Program-made: the position numbers and the translations under genes
Shown here: in pieces, positions 1-7,902 of the stretch
Layout: each line of letters opens with the position of its first letter
How positions within the stretch are numbered: position 1 is the first letter of the stretch
The notes under the pieces: generated by a model
Databases searched by the model: none
What the model was told of the DNA's origin: nothing
The model's input: only the letters and a program-made list of their open reading frames with translations
Assembly: GCA_963765265.1 (NCBI GenBank)
Contig: CAVXVN010000011.1
Span: forward strand, 186,001 to 250,000
Source: Bacillus_BD sp963765265
Lineage (GTDB): Bacteria > Bacillota > Bacilli > Bacillales > Cytobacillaceae
Reading direction: 5' to 3'
DNA: 64,000 nucleotides

Positions 1-162
1 GGCGTATGTACCGATATTTGTATCTTACACACCGCTATGGATGCCTATAACAAAGGGTTTAAAATAGTTGTATACCAAGACGCTGTTGCGAGTTTCAATC
101 ATGCAGGTCATGAGTGGGCATTGCAGCACTTTATCACTTCACTTGGAGCGAAAGTAGTTTGA
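1..162 (+). CDS. pncA: Nicotinamidase (PncA-like cysteine hydrolase), 3' part only
   Basis: The window opens inside a gene; 53 residues are readable up to the TGA at 160-162. The segment starts with G-V-C-T-D-I-C, the nucleophile-cysteine region of isochorismatase-fold nicotinamidases, and continues with the D-A-V-A-S-F and GHEWAL segments typical of Bacillus PncA. The family hydrolyses nicotinamide to nicotinate for NAD salvage. The following gene encodes an NadD-like adenylyltransferase, which uses nicotinate mononucleotide, so the pair makes pathway sense. The N-terminal two thirds lie outside the window. Confidence 0.8.
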   Translation, partial: GVCTDICILHTAMDAYNKGFKIVVYQDAVASFNHAGHEWALQHFITSLGAKVV

Positions 163-259
163 TTTAAAGAATCGTTTATACTGAATAATGAGGTTTTATC
201 AATAGTAAAAGGATTAAGTCAAAGACTAATACTCAATGTAAAGAGAAAGGAAGAAAAGC

Positions 260-874
260 ATGGGTCGATTTGGTGTATTTGGTTCTGCATGTGATCCTAT
301 TACCATTGGGCATCTTGTCACAATGGACATGGTCATTGATAGACGTAATTTAGATGGGATGATATTAGTACCTTCTTCTAATAAAAGAAGGGATAAAATG
401 AGAACGTTAACTTCCAATGAGCATCGGTTAAACATGATCAACCTTGCCATAGCTGATCATGATAAAATTCAAGTCAATACGATTGAAATGGATGCAGAAG
501 GCTGGGAGATCTATACGTATGAAACAATGAAAAAATTAAAAATGGAATATCCAAATGATGAATTGTTCTTTGTCATGGGTGCAGATAACTTAACGCATAT
601 AACAGGTTGGCACAATGGGAAAGAGTTAATCGAATCGAATCAGTTCATTGTAATGGGTAGAGAGGGTTTCGATATGTCAGATATTATTGCAAAAGACTCG
701 TTTCTCATCAAGAATGAACATCGTTTTGATTGCTTGAGCAAAGGGGTCAATATTGAAACCAGTTCTACCCTTATTCGTTCTCGTTTAAGAGATGGACGAA
801 GTGTTCGCTATTTAGTTCCACAACCCGCGTTAGAATATGCGATTGAACATCATTTATATAAGGAAAAGAGATGA
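260..874 (+). CDS. NadD-like nicotinate-nucleotide adenylyltransferase
   Basis: 204-residue nucleotidyltransferase. The N-terminus carries G-x-F-G-S-A-C-D-P-I-T-I-G-H-L (residues 5-19), the cytidylyltransferase-like signature with the HxGH-type motif changed to TIGH, and near the C-terminus S-S-T-L-I-R-S-R, the second nucleotide-binding motif. The family transfers AMP from ATP to nicotinate mononucleotide. It lies 97 bp downstream of pncA on the same strand, so both are likely cotranscribed for NAD salvage. The start is supported by AAAGGAAG about 7 nt upstream. Because it differs from the housekeeping NadD consensus (GGTFDPPHxGH), it may be a second, salvage-linked paralogue. Confidence 0.82.
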   Translation: MGRFGVFGSACDPITIGHLVTMDMVIDRRNLDGMILVPSSNKRRDKMRTLTSNEHRLNMINLAIADHDKIQVNTIEMDAEGWEIYTYETMKKLKMEYPNDELFFVMGADNLTHITGWHNGKELIESNQFIVMGREGFDMSDIIAKDSFLIKNEHRFDCLSKGVNIETSSTLIRSRLRDGRSVRYLVPQPALEYAIEHHLYKEKR

Positions 875-1457
875 ATGGAGAGCGATTTTTACAGTATTAA
901 TTATTCTTACCGTTGAATCTTTTTCATAATAATTACTAATCTTGCAAAAAACAAAACATTAGACCTATGAAAATTAATAATATATTTATAAAGTAGATAT
1001 TCATTATTTTTTTGTAACTATTGTAGGGAAAAGGATATTGTATAAACAATTTTCGGTGTGACCTTTATCATAGTAAATCTTTTTCTTCATAGGTAGAATA
1101 TTATATTAAAATTTTATCAATGCTTTTAGGTGATTTGACGAAGATAGTAGTGAATGTTAAATATTATAGTAGGATATTGAAGTAATCAGTTTTTAAAATT
1201 GGAAATCCTGTTAACACAATTGAAGTAATAAAAAGAGATTTATCCTTTGTTATGATTGTATATTGTAGAAACATCTGTTTCTAATCAACTTTCTGATTTT
1301 TTAATTTATAACAAAATTCAGTAAAAAAAGGTTCATAGCATTTTAGAAATTAAAAGGTGAATACATATTAATAATCATTCTTTATTTTTTTCAATATATA
1401 ATGGATCTTTCAATTGTGTATATCAATAACAGGAATCGATGAAAAGGAGAGGTTTAA
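875..1457. other. AT-rich intergenic region upstream of the type VII secretion locus
   Basis: 583 bp without a plausible gene. It is strongly AT-rich and must contain the promoter of the downstream secretion operon. I do not see a convincing -35/-10 pair that I would assign with confidence, nor an inverted repeat with a T-run that would terminate the NAD salvage genes. Confidence 0.6.
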
Positions 1458-1751
1458 ATGGCAGGAGTTATTCGCGTTACACCAGAAGAATTAGTAGGTA
1501 TGTCTAATCGTTACAACGGAGAAAGCAGTCAGGTTGCTGATCAGATTACTCGTTTAGACACCATGATTAGAGAATTAGAAGGGGCATGGGAAGGGGAAGC
1601 GAGCAGAGCATTTAATGAACAATATCATTCTTTAAGACCTTCTTTTGTTCAAATGCAGCAATTGCTTGAGGATATCTCTGTTCAGCTTAGCAAAACTGCC
1701 AGTGCTCTTGAGGATGCTGACAACCAAATCGCAAGTCAAATTCGCGGTTAA
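1458..1751 (+). CDS. yukE: WXG100 family type VII secretion protein (YukE/EsxA)
   Basis: 97-residue helical-hairpin protein starting MAGVIRVTPEEL and ending DNQIASQIRG, very close to B. subtilis YukE. The WXG turn is W-E-G at about residues 43-45. Such proteins form dimers, are the main secreted substrates of type VII secretion systems and are needed for export of larger LXG substrates. The start codon follows AAAAGGAGAGG. It is the first gene of the locus and is followed by its own terminator, so it can be made in excess over the membrane components. Confidence 0.95.
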   Translation: MAGVIRVTPEELVGMSNRYNGESSQVADQITRLDTMIRELEGAWEGEASRAFNEQYHSLRPSFVQMQQLLEDISVQLSKTASALEDADNQIASQIRG

Positions 1752-1777
1752 TTTCTTCTGAATCTATAAGTAGAGAA

Positions 1778-1826
1778 GGGGCGCCGTTCACTCAAAAGGA
1801 GAAGGGAAAGAAAGGCGCTCTTTTTT
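1778..1826 (+). terminator. Partial terminator between yukE and yukD
   Basis: Stem GGGCGCC (1779-1785) pairs with GGCGCTC (1814-1820; one G-T wobble), with a purine-rich loop of 28 nt and then six T. It lies between the WXG100 gene and yukD. The position suggests attenuation: most transcripts would stop after the secreted substrate and a minority read into the machinery genes. The long loop makes it weaker than a canonical terminator. Confidence 0.7.
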
Positions 1827-1839
1827 ATGGGGTGTTGTC

Positions 1840-2079
1840 ATGTATATTGAACTAACAATAGACTTAAAGAATTATGATTATGAATCTTTTGATCTTCGTC
1901 TTTCTAACTACCACTCTGTTAAAAAGGTAGTTGACATCGTATGGCAAGCCAAATCCATTCCTCAACCGCCTCGAGAAGGGTATTGGGTCAGAATACCCAA
2001 TAAACAGCTAGTGCTTTCTGGAAATGACAAGCTAGTGGAAAGCGGCGTAACCACTGGTGACCTACTCGAAATTTTATAA
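1840..2079 (+). CDS. yukD: Ubiquitin-like T7SS component YukD
   Basis: 79 residues, matching the short ubiquitin-fold YukD/EsaB family. The fold is suggested by a beta-strand start (MYIELTIDLKNYDY), the central W-V-R-I-P-N-K stretch and a final G-D-L-L-E-I-L strand. The C-terminus lacks a diglycine tail, as in other YukD proteins, so it is not a conjugated modifier. It is a cytosolic accessory factor of the Firmicutes type VII system. The gene is 14 bp upstream of yukC. Confidence 0.9.
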   Translation: MYIELTIDLKNYDYESFDLRLSNYHSVKKVVDIVWQAKSIPQPPREGYWVRIPNKQLVLSGNDKLVESGVTTGDLLEIL

Positions 2080-2093
2080 AGGAGTCTTACACC

Positions 2094-3405
2094 ATGTCAG
2101 ATCAGATTCAAACCTATCTCGAAGAGCAGCTTGAAGCGGTTGTGAAAAATGAAAATAAGAGGTTTACGATCCGTTTTCAAAGAGAAAAAATTAAACTTGA
2201 TCATAAAGCGGAATTGGACATGCTAAGAGATATCGATTCAGCTATCAAAAAGGATATCGATTTAACAGAGGATGAATTGAGCCTTGTATTTCAAATTCCT
2301 TCAAACTATGGGTCCTTTACTGAATTAAAAAACAAAGATAAAAAAAGCAGATGGATTTTTACCTCTTTGCTTCTGAAAAAAGTGATGGACCACTCTCTGT
2401 CGCGACTCCACTTAATACTTAGTCCGGAAAATATTGTGATGGATGAGAGCTTGATGCCTTATTTTCTTCACTATGGGGTAAAGGAAAGTCTACCTCCCTA
2501 TGAAAAGGATGAAAAGAAGCTTTGGCAGGAACTGAAAGCAACAATAGCAGCTGCTGTCGATGAAAATCATTCGTTTAAGGACTACCTAAAACTATACGAA
2601 ACTCTTCAACTCTCTCCTGTTACCGCAAAAATCATGAAGGCTGAAGATGAAAACGAGTTATCAGAAATCATACGAGGAAGCATTAACCTATTAGAAGAAC
2701 GAGAAAAAGAATTTGTACATGTTTCACAAAAGAAGTGGAAAACAACTAGATATGTAGCTTTCGGGCTTTCCGTTGTTTTAGTGCCGTTTCTAACTTACAG
2801 CCTATATTCCGTTTTCTTCACGCAACCAAAACAGGCTGCTTTTATCAATAGTCAGGAGCATTTTTTGAAAAGTGATTATAGTGAAGTGGTCTCTCAATTA
2901 TCAGATTATAAAGTAGAGGACATGCCTCGCGTTGTTCAATTTGAACTTGCGGAATCATACATAATAAATGAGTCTTTAACGGAAGAGCAAAAAGAAAATG
3001 TTAAAAATACCATTACATTGGAATCTGATCCACTTTACTACCAATATTGGATACATATCGGAAGAGGGAGTGCAAAAGAGGCACTAGATATTGCACGCTC
3101 CTTAGAGGACAGAGATTTAATTGTTTTTGCCCTGCTCAAATATCGTGAAGAAATAAAAGCAGATGAGCGTCTTTCAGGGGATGAAAAACAACAAGAGATT
3201 AAAGAGGTTCAAGCTGAAATTAATGAGTACATCGATGAAAAAGAAGAACAAGAACGCAAACTTCAAGAAGAACAAAATAAAAATGAGGAAGCTAAGGAAG
3301 AGCAGTTAAACAAAAGAGTCGCAAGCTCTAGAACAACCTTCCGATGAAGCAGGTTCTGCACAACCAGCAGGAGGGCAAGGGACAACGGAATCCACTCCAA
3401 ATTAA
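2094..3405 (+). CDS. yukC: T7SS membrane component YukC/EssB, frameshifted near the 3' end
   Basis: Pseudokinase-like cytoplasmic N-terminal domain (about residues 1-218), one membrane helix (about 220-240, YVAFGLSVVLVPFLTY) and an extracytoplasmic helical domain with a charged coiled-coil tail. YukC/EssB bridges EssC and the rest of the secretion channel. The continuous frame stops at 3347 after residue 417. Removing one A from the A4 run at 3312-3315 would extend it in a Glu/Gln/Pro/Gly-rich tail to TAA 3403-3405, just before yukBA, a tail that looks more natural than the present one. Thus about 30 terminal residues are altered. The N-terminal parts are intact. Confidence 0.9.
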
Positions 3406-3429
3406 AAAGGGATGATAGGAGGGGAAAAC

Positions 3430-6400
3430 ATGGATAATCTATGGCTGTTTTATCATGAGTATTATCAACAATTACCATTGAAAAAGGAAAAGAACAATAC
3501 GTTAACCATTGGATCGTCAGTTGAACAAAGAATGACAGTAGGAAGTTTTCCATTTACAGAAGGTCCCATCACAATTGAATTTGAAAATAATGGCTATACA
3601 GTCATGCAACAAAATGGAAAAGTCGGAAAGGCCAAAAAGGGAGAACCCTTTTATGTAAAGGATCAAGGAGAAACATTAATGATTCTCCTGACTTCATCCA
3701 ACGTTGAAACTAAAACCCATTATGCTGGTTTACACAAGGAAATAACATTTTCTTCTGAAGACCATAGTGCGATTTTTTACAAAAAGAATGGTTTGATTCT
3801 AGGAGAAAACCATTCTTTCACATTATTTCATACAAAAAATGGCTGGGTGGCTGAGCCGGAAAGTGGCCAACTTTATTTGAATGGTCAGAAATTAACAAAT
3901 AGAGCCGGTTTAGAAATGGGGGATCTATTATTCTTTCCTTTTATGGCTATACGATTCCTTGAAGAAGATCTTCTTCAAATTTCAAGTTTGGAAGGATATG
4001 AAACGAAGCTTCCTCTTACTGTACAGCCAACATCTGAAATGAGTAAAAAATACCCCGTTTATCGCCGGACTCCAAGAATGGTCTACGAAATGCCTAAAGA
4101 TAAGGTAACGCTTACGTTTCCCACTCAAGAACATGAGGATTCCAATCGTGGGTTATGGCTCATTATTATGCCTCCGTCTATTATGCTGATTGTCATGGGT
4201 GTTGTAGCTCTTATACAGCCAAGGGGAATCTTTATTATCATCTCTATGGTTATGTTTATGACGACATTAGTTACGTCCACAGTGCACTATTTTAGGGATA
4301 AGGGCGACAAGAAAAGACGAAAAGAACGCAGACACAGAGTATACACGACCTATTTAGAAAATAAACGTAAAGAGCTTCAAGAATTGTCCGACAAGCAAAA
4401 AGATGTGTTGTATTTTCATTTTCCATCTTTTGAAAGAATGAAATATTTGACTAGTCAGCTATCGGACCGTATCTGGGAACGGCCGCTTGAAAGCTTTGAT
4501 TTTCTACAGTTCAGACTTGGAACCGGGAATGTTCCCGCAAGCTATGAAGTATCTGTCAGCTCAGGTGATATGGCAAATCGTGATATAGATGAGTTGCTAG
4601 AGCAATCTCAGCTAATGGAAAAGGTCTATAAGGAAGTTCAGCACGTTCCGATCGTAGCAGATTTGTCAAAGGGACCCATAGGGCTTATCGGAAAAGAATC
4701 TGTTGTTAAAAATGAAATTCATCAGATCATTGGCCAACTCGCTTTTTTTCACAGTTATCATGATTTGAGATTTGTGTTTATTTTTAATGAAAAGGAATAT
4801 GCGGGGTGGGAGTGGCTTAAATGGCTGCCTCATTTTCAACTTGTACATGCGCATGCAAAAGGACTGATTTATAACGAGCAAACAAGAGATCAATTGCTTT
4901 CTTCTATATATGAAATCCTAAGAGAAAGGGATTTGACTGAAAATAAGGAAAAGGTTCGGTTTACTCCTCATCTTGTGTTCATCATTACAAATCAGCTGTT
5001 GATTGCTGATCATGTCATTTTGGAATATTTAGAAGGAGAACATTCACACTTAGGAATTTCGGTTGTTTTTGCTGCGGATTCCAAGGCTAGTTTAAATGAT
5101 CATATCCATACTCTTGTCCGATACATTAATGACAAAGAAGGGGATATCTTAATCCAGGATAAAAAGGCTACAAGCATTCCATTTCAGCTGGATGATCATC
5201 AGCATAATGGCAATGAAAAATTTTCGCGTATGTTAAGAACACTTGATCACCAGGTTGGAATGACCAATTCAATTCCTAGCAGTGTAACATTCTTGGAAAT
5301 GATGAATGTAAAAGAAGTGGGCAAACTTCCAATAAAGCATAATTGGGATACAAAAGAATCCTCTAAATCACTGGCTGTTCCCATCGGGTTAAAAGGAAAA
5401 GAAGATTTATCTATCCTTAATCTTCATGAAAAAGCTCATGGGCCGCACGGTTTATTGGCAGGGACTACGGGCTCAGGAAAAAGTGAATTTCTGCAAACCT
5501 ATATCCTATCCCTGGCCGTTCATTTTCATCCACATGAAGTGGCTTTTTTACTTATTGATTATAAGGGCGGAGGCATGGCACAGCCTTTTAAAAAAATGCC
5601 CCATCTGTTAGGAACGATTACAAATATTGAAGGTAGCAAAAACTTTAGCATGAGGGCACTTGCCTCCATTAAAAGCGAGTTAAAAAGGCGTCAGAGATTG
5701 TTTGATCAATATCAGGTGAACCATATAACTGATTATACCGATTTGTATAAGAACAAACTCGTAGACGAACCACTTCCACATCTATTTTTAATATCAGATG
5801 AGTTTGCTGAATTAAAAAGGGAAGAACCTGAATTTATCAGTGAGCTTGTAAGTGCAGCGCGAATTGGACGGAGCTTAGGAGTCCATTTGATTCTGGCAAC
5901 CCAAAAACCAGGCGGAGTAATTGACGAACAGATTTGGAGCAATGCGCGTTTCCGGGTAGCTTTAAAGGTGCAGGATGCAGATGATAGCCGGGAAATTATT
6001 AAAAACGCAGATGCTGCTTCCATAACGGAAACAGGACGAGGTTACCTACAAGTCGGAAATAATGAAGTTTACGAGCTTTTCCAATCTGCTTGGAGTGGTG
6101 CACCCTATCTTGAAGATTCTTCTGAAACGGAAGATGAAGTAGCCATTGTAACCGATCTGGGTCTTGTTCCGCTCTCGGAGGTTGCAACCCATCACAGAAC
6201 GCATAAAAACAGAAAAACGGAAATAGAGGCTGTTGTCGAAGAAATAGAAACAGTGCAACTAAAATTAGAGATTAAAAAGCTTAGAAGTCCATGGCTACCA
6301 CCTTTGGAAAGCCGCTTATCGAACAAATTATCTTCATCACAAAATAAAGATGAAGTAGCGATCGCACTGGTTGATGAACCCGAACAGCAAAGTCAGTATC

Positions 6401-7902
6401 CATATAGCTATCGAATCATAGATGATGGGAATATCGGTGTATTTGGATCTTCTGGATATGGAAAATCCTATACCATTATGAGGCTTCTCCTAAGGATTGC
6501 TGAACAGTTCACCCCAGAGGAAGTCCATTATTATCTTTTTGATTTTGGTAATGGATCCCTTCTGCCGCTTCGTCAGCTTCCGCATACAGCGGAATTCTTC
6601 CTAATGGAGGAAGAACGGAAAATTAAGAAGTTTATGAGAATCATAAAAGATGAGATATCCCGCAGAAAACTACTCCTACAGAAACAGGAAGTAAGTAGTA
6701 TTAAGATGTTTAATACACTAAGCAGTGAAAAACTACCGCTATTATTTTTAACTTTTGATAATTTTGATCTTGTTAAAGAAGAAATGCAGGAATTAGAAGG
6801 CCATATTAATCAAATGGCCCGGGATGGACAGTCTTTAGGAATTTTTATGATTTTTACTGCTACTAGAGTCAATTCTATTCGTCCATCCTTAATGAACAAT
6901 TTAAAAACAAAAATTGTCCATTATTTAATAGATAACAGTGAAGCCTTTTCCATATTAGGCAGAATTCCATTTGCTCTTGAACCCATTCCAGGAAGAGCCG
7001 TGATTAAAAAAGATGAGGCTTATTTTTCTCAAGTATTTTTACCTGCTGATGGAAAAGACGATTTTGAAATCATAAATTCCATTAGAGAAGACATTCAATG
7101 GATGAAAGAGAAATATAAGGAATGTCGATTACCTTCACCGGTTCCTATGCTGCCTGATGAATTAACATTGATGAATTTCACACAGTTTACAGGGATAGCA
7201 AATCAGCCTGGCTTGGTTCCGATTGGACTGGATGAGGAGTTTGTAAAACCTATTACTGTGAATTTCAGTAAAAACAAGCATTGTTTGATCGTAGGTCAGG
7301 CACAAAAAGGAAAAACCAATCTACTAAAAGTCATGATCCATTCGATCTTAGAACAGGATGTTGAATCATTGGCTATTTTTGATTCATTTGATCGAGGGTT
7401 ATCCAACTATGCAGAAGACAATAAAGTGATCTATATGGAAACGAAAGAACAAATCACAAGCTGGATATTAAAAGTTGAAGAAGTTTTGTCTACAAGAGAA
7501 AGAGAGTATCTTGAACGAATTCAGAATGGCAACGATCCGATTGACTTTTCGCCCATCCTATTGGTGGTGGATGGGTATTCTCGATTGGCTCAGACTTTGG
7601 ATAATATGCTTCAGGAAAAAATCGCAAAACTCATGAAAAACTACAGTTACCTTGGGTTTCATCTCTTAGTATCGGGTAGTAATAATGATCTTTCTAAAGG
7701 TTATGACGTTTTAACAGCAGAAATAAAACAAGTTCGCCAGGCTATTGTATTAATGAAAAAATCGGAGCAAACATTATTTACACTTTCATATGAACGTAAG
7801 GAGGAAGAAATCCAACCGGGATATGGATACTACGTAATCAACGGGAAGGAAATCAAAATCCAAATTCCACTTTGTACAACTGAAAGGAAGGTATTAGCAT
7901 GA
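3430..7902 (+). CDS. yukB: T7SS FtsK/SpoIIIE-type ATPase YukBA/EssC
   Basis: About 1490 residues: two N-terminal FHA-like domains (to about residue 180), two close membrane helices (about 237-285), then three tandem ATPase domains. Walker A motifs are GTTGSGKS (678-685), GSSGYGKS (1006-1013) and GQAQKGKT (1289-1296); the first domain also shows L-F-L-I-S-D-E-F as Walker B. It is the motor that recognises and drives substrates through the pore. Start chosen at 3430 because AGGAGGGG (3417-3424) sits 5 nt upstream; an upstream in-frame ATG at 3412 would contain that site. The stop overlaps yueB (ATGA). Unlike many neighbours, this long gene has no frameshift. Confidence 0.95.
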   Translation: MDNLWLFYHEYYQQLPLKKEKNNTLTIGSSVEQRMTVGSFPFTEGPITIEFENNGYTVMQQNGKVGKAKKGEPFYVKDQGETLMILLTSSNVETKTHYAGLHKEITFSSEDHSAIFYKKNGLILGENHSFTLFHTKNGWVAEPESGQLYLNGQKLTNRAGLEMGDLLFFPFMAIRFLEEDLLQISSLEGYETKLPLTVQPTSEMSKKYPVYRRTPRMVYEMPKDKVTLTFPTQEHEDSNRGLWLIIMPPSIMLIVMGVVALIQPRGIFIIISMVMFMTTLVTSTVHYFRDKGDKKRRKERRHRVYTTYLENKRKELQELSDKQKDVLYFHFPSFERMKYLTSQLSDRIWERPLESFDFLQFRLGTGNVPASYEVSVSSGDMANRDIDELLEQSQLMEKVYKEVQHVPIVADLSKGPIGLIGKESVVKNEIHQIIGQLAFFHSYHDLRFVFIFNEKEYAGWEWLKWLPHFQLVHAHAKGLIYNEQTRDQLLSSIYEILRERDLTENKEKVRFTPHLVFIITNQLLIADHVILEYLEGEHSHLGISVVFAADSKASLNDHIHTLVRYINDKEGDILIQDKKATSIPFQLDDHQHNGNEKFSRMLRTLDHQVGMTNSIPSSVTFLEMMNVKEVGKLPIKHNWDTKESSKSLAVPIGLKGKEDLSILNLHEKAHGPHGLLAGTTGSGKSEFLQTYILSLAVHFHPHEVAFLLIDYKGGGMAQPFKKMPHLLGTITNIEGSKNFSMRALASIKSELKRRQRLFDQYQVNHITDYTDLYKNKLVDEPLPHLFLISDEFAELKREEPEFISELVSAARIGRSLGVHLILATQKPGGVIDEQIWSNARFRVALKVQDADDSREIIKNADAASITETGRGYLQVGNNEVYELFQSAWSGAPYLEDSSETEDEVAIVTDLGLVPLSEVATHHRTHKNRKTEIEAVVEEIETVQLKLEIKKLRSPWLPPLESRLSNKLSSSQNKDEVAIALVDEPEQQSQYPYSYRIIDDGNIGVFGSSGYGKSYTIMRLLLRIAEQFTPEEVHYYLFDFGNGSLLPLRQLPHTAEFFLMEEERKIKKFMRIIKDEISRRKLLLQKQEVSSIKMFNTLSSEKLPLLFLTFDNFDLVKEEMQELEGHINQMARDGQSLGIFMIFTATRVNSIRPSLMNNLKTKIVHYLIDNSEAFSILGRIPFALEPIPGRAVIKKDEAYFSQVFLPADGKDDFEIINSIREDIQWMKEKYKECRLPSPVPMLPDELTLMNFTQFTGIANQPGLVPIGLDEEFVKPITVNFSKNKHCLIVGQAQKGKTNLLKVMIHSILEQDVESLAIFDSFDRGLSNYAEDNKVIYMETKEQITSWILKVEEVLSTREREYLERIQNGNDPIDFSPILLVVDGYSRLAQTLDNMLQEKIAKLMKNYSYLGFHLLVSGSNNDLSKGYDVLTAEIKQVRQAIVLMKKSEQTLFTLSYERKEEEIQPGYGYYVINGKEIKIQIPLCTTERKVLA

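Noticed and set aside
3312..3315. Programmed frameshift in yukC
   Set aside because: No classic slippery heptamer with downstream structure; the same kind of single extra base occurs in many unrelated genes here.
3263..3553. Minus-strand frame opposite yukC/yukBA junction
   Set aside because: Shadow frame; no ribosome binding site and the plus-strand genes explain the sequence.
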